A DNA stretch of 64,000 nucleotides from Methylobacterium phyllostachyos (GTDB lineage: Bacteria > Pseudomonadota > Alphaproteobacteria > Rhizobiales > Beijerinckiaceae), in NCBI RefSeq assembly GCF_900103445.1, contig NZ_FNHS01000007.1:124001-188000 (forward strand), written 5' to 3'. This document shows, one piece after another, positions 56,578 to 64,000 of the stretch. The notes below the pieces were generated by a model that was given only the letters and a program-made list of their open reading frames with translations, had not been told where the DNA came from and did not search any database. The position numbers and the translations under genes were made by a program. Positions within the stretch are counted from its first letter, which is position 1. Each line of letters starts with the position of its first letter.

Positions 56578-57072
56578 TTAAGCGCCGGCGCCGCGGTCCA
56601 GCACGATCACCGCCCGGCGATTCTGCGACCAGCAGGAGATGTCGTTGCACACCGCCACCGGCCGCTCCTTGCCGTACGACACGGTCCGCATCCGGTTGCC
56701 CGCGATGCCGCGGGTGGCGAGGTAGTCGTTCACCGCCTGAGCGCGGCGGGCACCCAGGGAGAAGTTGTACTCGCGGGTGCCGCGCTCGTCGGCATGGCCC
56801 TCGATGATGAAGGTGTAGCGCGGGTAGCGCTGCAGCCACGCGGCCTGCTTGTCGAGGGTCGCAGTCGCGGTGGGCGTCAGGTCGGTGGAGTCCGACTCGA
56901 AGAAGACCCGGTCGCCGATGTTGACGACGAAGTCCTGCGCGCTGCCCGGGGTCGCGGCGCCGGCACCGAACGCGGAGGCGTCGGCGAGGTCCTTGTCGTT
57001 GCTGCAGGCGCCGAGGCCGAGGCCGGCGACGAGGGCGAGGCCGAGGGCGGCGGCGCGGAAACGCTGGGGCAT
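56578..57072 (-). CDS. pal: Peptidoglycan-associated lipoprotein Pal
   Basis: Outer-membrane lipoprotein that ties the outer membrane to peptidoglycan in the Tol-Pal system, 164 residues. The lipobox LGLGACSND gives the lipidated Cys near residue 23. The OmpA-like domain has RVFFESDSTDLTPTATATLD, IIEGHADERGTREYNFSLGA (diaminopimelate-binding Asp/Arg) and the C-terminal NRRAVIVL. ATG 57072 is chosen; GAGGAG lies 11 bases upstream, and an alternative TTG is at 57081. tolQRAB, usually just upstream, are absent here. Confidence 0.94.
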   Translation of the reverse strand: MPQRFRAAALGLALVAGLGLGACSNDKDLADASAFGAGAATPGSAQDFVVNIGDRVFFESDSTDLTPTATATLDKQAAWLQRYPRYTFIIEGHADERGTREYNFSLGARRAQAVNDYLATRGIAGNRMRTVSYGKERPVAVCNDISCWSQNRRAVIVLDRGAGA

Positions 57073-57415
57073 GATCGTCAAAACTCCTCGAGCGGTGCCG
57101 AAGGCCGGCTGCGGGTCTTCGAGGCGGGTCCGCGTCGTTCTGATGCCGTTCGTAGGCGCGGATGGTTAAGCGACGGTTCCGCCGGGTGGCACGGGCGCGT
57201 GATGGCGATCCGGGCCCGGCGGCGTCGTGCGCTGTCGCACCCGGAATACGGCAGCCGCGGGGCGGCCGACCTCAAAAGGGCATTTCCGTCGCGCAGGTTG
57301 CGGCGATGCCACAGCGCGGGCTTCGACGCGCAGGGTGAACGGCCCGAACGGGCCTTTAAGATATCGTCAACCATGCCGGCCCTTGAATGGCATAGCCGAC
57401 CACCGGACATCCGTC
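57073..57415. other. Gene-free divergent stretch between pal and response regulator
   Basis: About 340 bases that must hold both promoters. A short hairpin GGCCCGAACGGGCC (57341-57354) followed by TTTAAG lies in the leader of the response regulator. No gene recognised. Confidence 0.5.
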
Positions 57416-57820
57416 ATGCACCCCGCACACTGTGTTCTCATCGTCGAGGATAGTTATCTTCTGCTCGAGATCATCGCGAGCCTGTGCGAGACGCAAGGCA
57501 TCCGGGTCCTCGAAGCGTCGAGCGGCGAGGCGGCACTGACGCTCCTGCGGACCCGCGGTGGCGAGATCGACTGGCTGTTCACCGATATCCACCTGCCGGG
57601 GCTGATCGACGGCTGGACGGTGGCGCACGCTTTTCGCGCCCTCCACCCGGATCGCCCCGTGGTCTACACCTCGACCGAGGCGAACCGGCGCAGCGGCGTG
57701 CCCGGCAGCCTGTTCCTGCGCAAGCCGTTCCAGGTGCAGGAGGTCAATCGGCTGGTCCGGATGATGGTCGAGGGCCTCGGCGAAGCGGCTTCCGGGGCGC
57801 CGCTCTGCGCGGCGGGCTGA
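57416..57820 (+). CDS. Single-domain response regulator
   Basis: A stand-alone receiver domain of 134 residues: VLIVEDSYLLLEIIASLCET at the N-terminus, phosphoacceptor Asp in WLFTDIHLPGLIDGW near residue 58, Thr/Ser in VVYTSTEAN and Lys in FLRKPFQVQEVNRLVRMM. There is no output domain. Such proteins act by protein contact or as phosphate sinks; the partner kinase is not in the window. It converges with the WcbI-like gene. Confidence 0.88.
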   Translation: MHPAHCVLIVEDSYLLLEIIASLCETQGIRVLEASSGEAALTLLRTRGGEIDWLFTDIHLPGLIDGWTVAHAFRALHPDRPVVYTSTEANRRSGVPGSLFLRKPFQVQEVNRLVRMMVEGLGEAASGAPLCAAG

Positions 57821-57886
57821 ACGGGTCCAGAGCCGTATTCCGGCGCGCCCTGGCGTCGAACAGCTGTCGGGTTCGGCGGACCGCGT

Positions 57887-58921
57887 TCAGCGGGCCCGGA
57901 ACAGCGCGACGATCTCCGGCACCGCGAGCCAGGACTCCACCCGCGGACAGGTGAGGTCGCTCGCCGGCAGGGCGTCGTAGATGGAAAAGCTCGCCGCGAT
58001 GAAGCCCGGCAGGTCGTAGAGCACCGGGAAGTCCGCGCCGCGCGGCTTGGTCTTGAACAGGTACGAGCCGGTCAGGCCGAAATGCTCGGCAATGGGCGGG
58101 TAGATCGGCCAGACCACGTCCTGGGCCAGTTCGTCACCAAGGTAATCCTCGATCTCCACCGGCTCCGGGGTGATCCCGCTCTCCGCGAGCAGGCGCCGGG
58201 CGATGTCGCCGAGGACATGGACCTTGGGATGGTTCATCAGGTGCATGAAGGCGCCGCGACGCGCCCAGCGGGTCACCTCGCGCTCCAGTCCGAAGCCCAG
58301 GGCGTCGGCCGCGCCGATGAGTTCGCGCACGGCCGGATCCCAGTGGTCGAGATAGCCCAGGCGCGCGAACACGTCCTCGCGGAACAAGCCGGCGGTGCGG
58401 CCGGCATCAAGACCGAGCCGGTGGCCGGTGAGGACGATGGCCGAGTGGTACTGGCCCAATGGCGACGGCGTCAGCTTCAGGGCGGCAAGGTCCGAGGCTT
58501 GGCCGACATAGACCATGTCGGGGTGGAAGGCCGAGAACACGATCGACGGGAACAGCTTGAGCCGCGGGTCGGCCGCCCGCACGGTGGCGACATCGCCGCC
58601 CGGGAGCAGCCCGGCTGGGAAGGCCTGCGAGAAGACGTGGTCGTGGGCCAGCAGGGTCCGGACCAGACCATCGACATGGCCGTGGTCGCGCTTCAGCGAA
58701 CCCATGGGCAAGTAATTGACCGGGCTCTTCGGTGCCAGCAGGCGCATCGCCCGGGCGATGCCGCGGGCCTGGCAATTGCCCAGCACCGCGATGCTCGGCC
58801 CGTCACGCCCCGTAGCGGCGCGGGCGCGGTTCCGCCATGGTGTCGCCCAGGTGGGGGCCCAACTGGGCGTCGAGAGCGTGAACGCGCTGCGGGCGCGCCG
58901 GGGCAGGTCGTTCAGGGCCAC
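57887..58921 (-). CDS. WcbI-like polysaccharide biosynthesis protein
   Basis: Probable acyltransferase or SGNH-like enzyme related to the capsule protein WcbI, 344 residues from a GTG at 58921. The family's hallmark is the Cys-containing motif IAVLGNCQARGIARAMRLLA near residue 50, with FSAFHPDMVYVG further on and NHPKVHVLGDIARRL near 270. The start is uncertain: no ATG lies between an unlikely far-upstream start and the conserved core, and the ribosome-binding site is weak. It is divergent from a GSCFA-family gene with only 73 bases between. Confidence 0.65.
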   Translation of the reverse strand: MALNDLPRRARSAFTLSTPSWAPTWATPWRNRARAATGRDGPSIAVLGNCQARGIARAMRLLAPKSPVNYLPMGSLKRDHGHVDGLVRTLLAHDHVFSQAFPAGLLPGGDVATVRAADPRLKLFPSIVFSAFHPDMVYVGQASDLAALKLTPSPLGQYHSAIVLTGHRLGLDAGRTAGLFREDVFARLGYLDHWDPAVRELIGAADALGFGLEREVTRWARRGAFMHLMNHPKVHVLGDIARRLLAESGITPEPVEIEDYLGDELAQDVVWPIYPPIAEHFGLTGSYLFKTKPRGADFPVLYDLPGFIAASFSIYDALPASDLTCPRVESWLAVPEIVALFRAR

Positions 58922-58994
58922 GTCGCGTGCCGGGGTCAGCGGACGGGTCAGCGGTCCCGAGGGCCGTCGCCGTCGTGAGGAAGAGGGTTCGAGG

Positions 58995-60062
58995 ATGGCG
59001 TTGAATCCGTATACGGGTCTACCGGCCGAGCGATTCTGGCGCAAGGTCGTGACCAACGTGCCGCCCTTCGCGGTCAATCCGCACCCGAAGGATACGTTCG
59101 TGATCGCGCCGACCGACAAGGTCGCTACGGGCGGCTCCTGCTTCGCGCAACGGGTGGCGGAGGCGGTGCGCGGCGCCGGCTTCAACTACTACCTGACCGA
59201 GCCGCCGCCCCCCGGCATGAGCCCCGAGGAGGCCAATGCCCGCCAGTTCGGCACCTTCTCGGCGCGGTACGGCAATCTCTACTACACGCGCCAATTCGTG
59301 CAGCTGTTCGACCGGGCCTACGGGAAGTTCGAGCCGGAGCTGAAGGCGTGGCTGCGCGACGACGGCCGCTACGTCGACCCGTTCCGTCCCACGGTCGAGC
59401 CGGCGGGTTTTGCGAGCGAGGCGGAAGTGATCGCGGCGCGGGACGCCCACCTCGCCGAGGTGCGCCGCCTGTTCGAGACGCTCGACGTGTTCGTGCTGAC
59501 GCTCGGCCTGACGGAAGGCTGGCGCTGGCGGGCCGACGGGGCGGCGCTGCCGCTGGCCCCGGGCGTCGCGGGCGGCACCTTCGATCCGGAGCTCTACGAA
59601 TGCGTCAATGCGGGCGCGGCCGAGGTTCTGGGCGACCTCAACGGCTTCCTCGACCGGCTCTGGAGCGTGAACCCGAAGGCGCGGGTGATCTTCACGGTCT
59701 CGCCGGTGCCGATGATCGCCACCTACATGGACCGGCACGTGATGGAGTCGAACAGCTACTCCAAGTCGGTGCTGCGGGTGGCGGCCGGCGAAGTGGTGGG
59801 CCGGGGCGACCCGCGGGCGGTCTACTTCCCCGCCTACGACATCGTCACGAGCAACGTGAATGCCGGGCGCTACTACAACGAGGACCAGCGCACCATCAAC
59901 GACGCGGGGGTGCGCCACGTGATGCGCCTGTTCCTGGCGACCTTCGCCCGCGACCGGGTCTCCCCGGCGCCGACCCACGCCCCCGTGGACCTCGCAGCGG
60001 AGTTCGAGGGCAATGCCGGCGTGATCTGCGACGAGGAGGAGATCGAGCGCAGCGTGGCGTAG
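58995..60062 (+). CDS. GSCFA-domain protein
   Basis: Member of the GSCFA family, related to SGNH hydrolases, 355 residues. The naming motif is present (KVATGGSCFAQRVAEAVRGA near residue 50). Further family blocks are RYGNLYYTRQFVQLFDRAYG, VFVLTLGLTEGW near 165, VIFTVSPVPMIATY and PAYDIVTSN near 285. ATG 58995 with GAGGG upstream is chosen. GSCFA proteins are often near polysaccharide genes and glycosyltransferases. Together with the divergent WcbI-like protein it may modify a surface glycan, for example by acetyl transfer; inference. Confidence 0.82.
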   Translation: MALNPYTGLPAERFWRKVVTNVPPFAVNPHPKDTFVIAPTDKVATGGSCFAQRVAEAVRGAGFNYYLTEPPPPGMSPEEANARQFGTFSARYGNLYYTRQFVQLFDRAYGKFEPELKAWLRDDGRYVDPFRPTVEPAGFASEAEVIAARDAHLAEVRRLFETLDVFVLTLGLTEGWRWRADGAALPLAPGVAGGTFDPELYECVNAGAAEVLGDLNGFLDRLWSVNPKARVIFTVSPVPMIATYMDRHVMESNSYSKSVLRVAAGEVVGRGDPRAVYFPAYDIVTSNVNAGRYYNEDQRTINDAGVRHVMRLFLATFARDRVSPAPTHAPVDLAAEFEGNAGVICDEEEIERSVA

Positions 60063-60141
60063 GCCCGGAGTTTGCCTCCGGACGGGCGTTTCGGGCAAGC
60101 TCGGCCACCCGGGCGCCCACGCCCATTCGGAGACGAATCCC

Positions 60142-60741
60142 TTGAGCCTGCCCGCGCCCCGCCACGCCGACCACGACATCGATCCTGTCTTCGTGAAGCG
60201 GCACTCGCCCCGCGCCTTCACGGGCGAGGCCGTGCCCGAATCCGAGTTGATGCGGATGATCGAGGCGGCCCGCTGGTCGCCCTCCGCCTACAACTCGCAG
60301 CCCTGGCGCTTCCTCTACGCGCTGCGGGGCGATGCCCATTGGGACACGTTCTTCGACCTGCTGGTGCCCGGCAATCAGAAATGGGTCTCGGGCACCGGCG
60401 CGATCGTGTTCCTCGTGTCGAACGGCTTCATGAAAGTCGGCGACGAACTGAAGCCGTCCTACAGCCACTCCTTCGATGCCGGCACCGCCTCGCTGGCGTT
60501 CCAGCTCCAGGCGATCCACCAGGGCTGGCACGCCCACGGCATGGTGGGCTTCGACCATGTTGGCGCCCCCGCGGTGCTGCGCCTGCCCGAGAACCACCGG
60601 ATCGAGGCCGCCTTCGCGGTCGGCCGCAAGACGCCCGAGGCGGAGCTCACCGAAGAGCAGCGGCCGCGGGAGGCTCCGAACGGCCGCCGGCCGATCTCGG
60701 ACTTCACCATCGCGGGCCCGTTCCCACCGGCCGTAGGCTGA
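60142..60741 (+). CDS. Nitroreductase family flavoprotein (TTG start)
   Basis: FMN-dependent NAD(P)H oxidoreductase of 199 residues. FMN-binding start: FVKRHSPRAFTGEAVPESEL and AARWSPSAYNSQPWRFLYAL. The C-terminal part has the AFQLQAIHQGWHAHGMVGFD block and the FAVGRKTPEAEL region near 165. TTG 60142 is preceded by GGAG at the right spacing, which fixes this rare start. Substrate unknown; relatives reduce nitro compounds or quinones. Confidence 0.87.
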   Translation: MSLPAPRHADHDIDPVFVKRHSPRAFTGEAVPESELMRMIEAARWSPSAYNSQPWRFLYALRGDAHWDTFFDLLVPGNQKWVSGTGAIVFLVSNGFMKVGDELKPSYSHSFDAGTASLAFQLQAIHQGWHAHGMVGFDHVGAPAVLRLPENHRIEAAFAVGRKTPEAELTEEQRPREAPNGRRPISDFTIAGPFPPAVG

Positions 60742-60843
60742 AGCGAACCGGAACCGGTGTCTCCGACCGCGAATTGTGTCCGCATCGCGAAGCGGTCGGA
60801 CCGGTTCCTCCTGTCCGTCATGCGACGATTCGGGAGCTGGCTC

Positions 60844-61590
60844 ATGGGTTCCTCCGACAGCGGCGCCTCGGCCTCTGGGTTCCTCGATGACGGGCGGTTC
60901 GATCACGCTTCGGGGTTGCAGAGCATCGCCGACCGCCATGGGGTCAGCCTCGATGCGGTGCGGCACCTCGTGCAGGCGCTGGAGCGCGGCCACGGCACGA
61001 TGGCGCAGTTCGACCATCCCGATCTCGGCGGGATGGGCCAGTGGTTCTCCGGCGGCATGGTGATGGTCGGCCGGATGTTCGATGACGGGTTGAAGGCGCG
61101 GGTTGGCGCCCTCTGCACCGAACTCGCTGCGTCACTGCCGGCGGGCGGCTTTTCGGAGGCGGCCCCCGCCGCCCGGCGCAGTGGGGGCGAATGGTGGCCG
61201 GCGGACCTCGGATCGCCGGCGAGCACCGGTTCCCAGAACGGGATGCGCTACGCCTATTTCCCGGAGAGCCGGCGGCTCGCCGTCGAGGCAGGTTCCGGCG
61301 TGGTGGTCTACGATACGGGCGAGCACCACATCACCGGCGTCTCGCAAGCCAACGGCAGCCTCGGCTTCACCGGGCCGGCGGGGGCCGTCGATCTCGCCCG
61401 GCTGCGCCGCATCGAGGCGGAGGCGGCCGCTCCGCGGCAGGTAGATCCCGCGCAGGCTCCGCCGCCGGAGCGTGCACCGCCCGGCGACGTGCTCGCCACC
61501 ATCGAGCGGCTGGCCGCATTGCACGCCCGGGGCGTGCTCACCGACCGGGAGTTCTCCGACAAGAAGGCGGAGTTGCTGGCGCGGCTTTAG
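60844..61590 (+). CDS. SHOCT-domain hypothetical protein
   Basis: A 248-residue protein with a C-terminal SHOCT motif (IERLAALHARGVLTDREFSD, then KKAELLARL), a short helical hairpin often found at protein termini. The middle (about 60-180) is Gly/Ala-rich with MRYAYFPESRRLAVEAGSGV and GVSQANGSLGFTGPAGAV. No signal peptide or helices. ATG 60844 is chosen because GGGAG lies seven bases upstream; upstream starts at 60757 (GTG) and 60820 (ATG) lack one. The N-terminal fold is unknown. Confidence 0.75.
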   Translation: MGSSDSGASASGFLDDGRFDHASGLQSIADRHGVSLDAVRHLVQALERGHGTMAQFDHPDLGGMGQWFSGGMVMVGRMFDDGLKARVGALCTELAASLPAGGFSEAAPAARRSGGEWWPADLGSPASTGSQNGMRYAYFPESRRLAVEAGSGVVVYDTGEHHITGVSQANGSLGFTGPAGAVDLARLRRIEAEAAAPRQVDPAQAPPPERAPPGDVLATIERLAALHARGVLTDREFSDKKAELLARL

Positions 61591-61679
61591 GGCGTGCCCC
61601 GAGTGCAGACCCAGCCCTGGCCGATCGGGCTGCGCTTGGCGCCGGCGGTCAATCGCGACCTTCTGGAACCAGAGCCGTC

Positions 61680-62435
61680 TCAGACGCCCAAGGTCCGGTG
61701 CAGGAACGCGATCAGCCGGCGATGGTGAGCGTTCTCGCCCTCCCCTTCGGGTACGTGCCCCTGATCCGCGAGAAGATGGACCTCGGGATCGAGCCCGTGC
61801 CGGTGCAGCCGGTCCCGGAGACGCATCGTCATTGCGGCCGACCATATCGCGTCTTGCAAGCCATGGCTCAGGTACAAGGGGCCGCGGTAGCGCTCGATCT
61901 CGATCGCCGTGGTGGGGGGCAACCCGTCCGACGTGCCGCGCCACGTCCAGGCCCTTCGGGCCGGATCCCAGGCTTGCCAGCCCGGATCGCCGGCATCACG
62001 CCATTCCGCGCCCACGAAGGCGCCGCAGATGACATCCGGCGCGGCGTGAACCGCCACGGCGTCGGGCAGGCCGGACATGGCGTCCCGCGCCATCAGGGAC
62101 GTGACCAGCAAGGCATGCTCGGCGCCGCGAGAGACGCCGTAGAGGCCGACGCGCCCGGTGATCGGAAGGGCCCGCAGGACGCCCAGCGCCTCGACCGTGC
62201 GATCCAGGGGCACATCGACGATATTGCCGGCATTCCAGACGTTTCCGCCCTGCGAATAGCCGATCGGAAAGGTCAGGAAGCCGTGGGCCGCCAGGATTGC
62301 GGCGGTCAGATAGCTGTAGCCAGACCAAGCGCCTTCGGAACCGTGCAGCACCATCACGGTGGGGAACGGACCGTCGCCCGGCGGCCCGTAGGTCATGCCC
62401 CAGCCGGCGAGCGGACGGTTGACGATTCGCAGCAT
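61680..62435 (-). CDS. Alpha/beta hydrolase, acyl-CoA thioester hydrolase (BAAT)-like
   Basis: Serine hydrolase of 251 residues. The nucleophile elbow GVSRGAEHALL near residue 102, preceded by FPTVMVLHGSEGAWSGYSYL, matches the BAAT/dienelactone hydrolase C-terminal fold. Likely acid Asp in LSHGLQDAIWS near 195, and a terminal His in LADQGHVPEGEGENAHHRRL. Relatives act on acyl-CoA thioesters or esters; the substrate here is unknown. Convergent with the SHOCT gene. Confidence 0.8.
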   Translation of the reverse strand: MLRIVNRPLAGWGMTYGPPGDGPFPTVMVLHGSEGAWSGYSYLTAAILAAHGFLTFPIGYSQGGNVWNAGNIVDVPLDRTVEALGVLRALPITGRVGLYGVSRGAEHALLVTSLMARDAMSGLPDAVAVHAAPDVICGAFVGAEWRDAGDPGWQAWDPARRAWTWRGTSDGLPPTTAIEIERYRGPLYLSHGLQDAIWSAAMTMRLRDRLHRHGLDPEVHLLADQGHVPEGEGENAHHRRLIAFLHRTLGV

Positions 62436-62501
62436 GCCCGAAGCTTGCCACGACGCCGTCCTGGTCGCAGCTCCCGATCCGGCCGCGAGACCGCGCGGCG
62501 A

Positions 62502-63527
62502 TCAGACGATGCCGGCGCGCAGCAGGTCGTGGACGTGGACGATGCCCACCGGCCGGCCGTCCGTCACCGCGAAGACCGCGGTGATGAGCCGGCGGTTCAT
62601 CAGCTCCAGGGCCGCCTGGGCAAGCTTGTGCGGCTCCACGGTGACCGGATCGCGGGTCATGATCGTGGAGACCGGCGTGTCGAGGAGCGCCGGGCCCATG
62701 TGGCGGCGTAGATCGCCGTCCGTGACGATGCCGACGAGGCGCCCCGCGCCGTCAGTGACGCCGACGCAGCCGTAGCGCCGCGCCGCGATCTCGATCAGCA
62801 CCTCGGACATCAGCGCAGACTCGTGGACGAGCGGCATGTCCTGCGGCCCGTGCATCACCTGCTGCACGGTCTTGAGGCGGGCGGCGAGCGTCCCGCCGGG
62901 ATGGAGCGTGTGGAAGCGCGCCGAGGTGAAGCCGCGCCGCTCCAGCAGCGCCACCGCCAGCGCGTCGCCCAAAGCCAGCTGGATCAGGCTGGAGGAGGTC
63001 GGCGCGAGGTCGTGGGGGCAGGATTCCCGCACCCGGGGCAGTTCCAGCAGCACGTCGGCGGCCCGGCCGAGCGTGCTCTCGCCGTTGCGGGTGATGGCGA
63101 CCAGCGGAATCGAGAAGCGTCGGCTGAAGCCCACGAGGTCGGAGAGTTCCGCCGTCTCGCCGGACCACGACAGGGCGATGATCACGTCGTCCCGGGCGAT
63201 CATGCCGAGGTCGCCATGGCTCGCCTCGGTCGGGTGGACGAAGAACGCGTGGGTGCCGGTGGAGGCTAAAGTTGCGGCGATCTTGCGCCCGACATGGCCG
63301 CTCTTGCCGATGCCGCTGACGATCACCCGGCCCTTGCTCTGGAGGATCGTCTGCACCGCCTCCTCGAAGGCCACGCCGAGCCGGCCCTGGAACGCCGCGC
63401 TCGCCTCCTGGAGGGCCGCGATGCCGAGCTGCAGGCTGCGGATCCCGAGATCCCGGGTGGTGGCCAGATGCGGTGCCGGCGCGTCGTAGAGGTCATCGCG
63501 CAGGGCGCTGGAGGCGGGAGCGTTCAT
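62502..63527 (-). CDS. kdsD: Arabinose-5-phosphate isomerase (KdsD/KpsF/GutQ)
   Basis: Converts ribulose-5-phosphate to arabinose-5-phosphate, the first step to KDO for lipopolysaccharide; 341 residues. SIS domain with GRVIVSGIGKSGHVGRKIAA near residue 65, THAFFVHPTEASHGDLGMIA and the nucleophile region ALSWSGETAELSDL near 118. Two CBS domains follow (ARRYGCVGVTDGAGRLVGIV, MNRRLITAVFAVTDGRPVGI). ATG 63527 chosen; the open frame upstream to 63863 is not coding. It diverges from a GlcD-type gene. Confidence 0.93.
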   Translation of the reverse strand: MNAPASSALRDDLYDAPAPHLATTRDLGIRSLQLGIAALQEASAAFQGRLGVAFEEAVQTILQSKGRVIVSGIGKSGHVGRKIAATLASTGTHAFFVHPTEASHGDLGMIARDDVIIALSWSGETAELSDLVGFSRRFSIPLVAITRNGESTLGRAADVLLELPRVRESCPHDLAPTSSSLIQLALGDALAVALLERRGFTSARFHTLHPGGTLAARLKTVQQVMHGPQDMPLVHESALMSEVLIEIAARRYGCVGVTDGAGRLVGIVTDGDLRRHMGPALLDTPVSTIMTRDPVTVEPHKLAQAALELMNRRLITAVFAVTDGRPVGIVHVHDLLRAGIV

Positions 63528-63720
63528 CGGTTCCGTTCTGAACCCGGCGCCGGGCCGGCGATGCGAAGCATGTGCGGCGACGCTAGGCAGGGGTCGTGGT
63601 TGAAATGTGACGCCGGGACGACGGGGCGCCGCAGGTCGATCGCCCGCAACGCGGTTGAAGCCGCAGCCGCCCGGGTCCATGCTACCAGCACGCCACCCAC
63701 AAACAGAGGGCACACGCCCC

Positions 63721-64000
63721 ATGTCGATCCGCTTCCCCGAACCCGATCCCGCCATCCTCGCTCGGCGCGAGGCGATCCTGGCCGGCCTCGCGCCCCTGGT
63801 GGCGCCGGAGGCGCTGGTGGTGAGCGAGGACGAGCGCCGGGCCTTCGAGACCGACGGGCTCACCGCCTACCGGCAGATGCCGCTCGCCGTGGTGCTGCCC
63901 TCCACCACCGCGGAGGTCGCGGCCGTGATGGCGTATTGCCACGCCAACGGCGTGCGGGTCGTGCCCCGGGGCGCCGGCACCTCGCTCGCGGGCGGCGCCA
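63721..64000 (+). CDS. glcD: FAD-linked oxidase, glycolate oxidase GlcD type (3' end outside window)
   Basis: The first 93 residues of an FAD-binding PCMH-type oxidase. The N-terminus MSIRFPEPDPAILARREAIL is followed by SEDERRAFETDGLTAYRQMP and the FAD-pyrophosphate motif PRGAGTSLAGGA near 83-93, diagnostic for GlcD. AGAGGG before the ATG supports the start. Glycolate/glyoxylate oxidation fits a methylotroph that handles glyoxylate through the ethylmalonyl-CoA or serine cycle. Subunits GlcE and GlcF would be expected downstream, outside the window. Confidence 0.88.
   Translation, partial: MSIRFPEPDPAILARREAILAGLAPLVAPEALVVSEDERRAFETDGLTAYRQMPLAVVLPSTTAEVAAVMAYCHANGVRVVPRGAGTSLAGGA

Overview
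This 64 kb window is GC-rich throughout (roughly 70%) and reads as chromosome of an alphaproteobacterium of the Hyphomicrobiales, most likely Methylobacterium or Methylorubrum. The evidence is a (2S)-methylsuccinyl-CoA dehydrogenase of the ethylmalonyl-CoA pathway, a RegB/RegA redox two-component pair, a MucR/Ros-type regulator, an NdvA/ChvA-type glucan exporter, phasins with an intracellular polyhydroxyalkanoate (PHA) depolymerase, and the pal-cpoB-tilS-ftsH-glmM gene order. No rRNA, tRNA, CRISPR array, prophage or insertion sequence was recognised. Genus assignment is inference.

Layout. 1-6.6 kb: a peptide ABC operon on the + strand (binding protein cut by the window edge, two permeases, an M20 peptidase and a fused double ATPase), with a parS-like 16-mer just before the peptidase. 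6.7-8 kb: a doubtful small ORF, a MucR-like regulator without zinc cysteines, and a perfect 23-bp inverted repeat. 8-17 kb (- strand): a second peptide ABC operon (binding protein, two permeases, two ATPases), an amidohydrolase, and a NitT/TauT-type ATPase-permease pair with no binding protein. 17-22.5 kb: PHA depolymerase, RegB/RegA, a small membrane protein, PurS-PurQ, then a strongly folded terminator-ending RNA candidate. 22.7-26.6 kb: penicillin-binding protein 1A and a murein amidase. 26.7-28 kb: a phasin-domain protein and a classic phasin whose promoter spacer is filled by a palindrome. 28-31 kb: two divergent paralogous glycosyltransferases. 31-38.5 kb: small acid-rich protein, Mcd, Rieske/FAD reductase, EamA transporter, YihY protein and an alpha/beta hydrolase.

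38.5-39.9 kb is a conspicuously AT-rich island with one orphan gene, probably acquired laterally. 40-49.9 kb holds the glucan exporter, a CAP-domain lipoprotein, a large MscS-type channel, an HNH endonuclease, two outer-membrane beta-barrels and a YjbR-like protein. 49.9-57.1 kb (- strand) is the pal-cpoB-tilS-ftsH-glmM block, with a TSUP permease inserted between ftsH and glmM and no tolQRAB nearby. 57.4-64 kb has a single-domain response regulator, a divergent WcbI-like/GSCFA pair, nitroreductase, SHOCT protein, BAAT-like hydrolase, KdsD and the start of a GlcD-type oxidase.

Themes are peptide scavenging, carbon storage (PHA with redox control and the ethylmalonyl-CoA pathway), and building and turnover of the cell envelope. 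Three families of dispersed intergenic inverted repeats (two, four and four copies) occupy most gene-free gaps. The best candidates for undescribed biology are the structured RNA after purQ, the operator-in-promoter of the phasin, the parS-like site, the orphan AT-rich gene and the WcbI/GSCFA pair.
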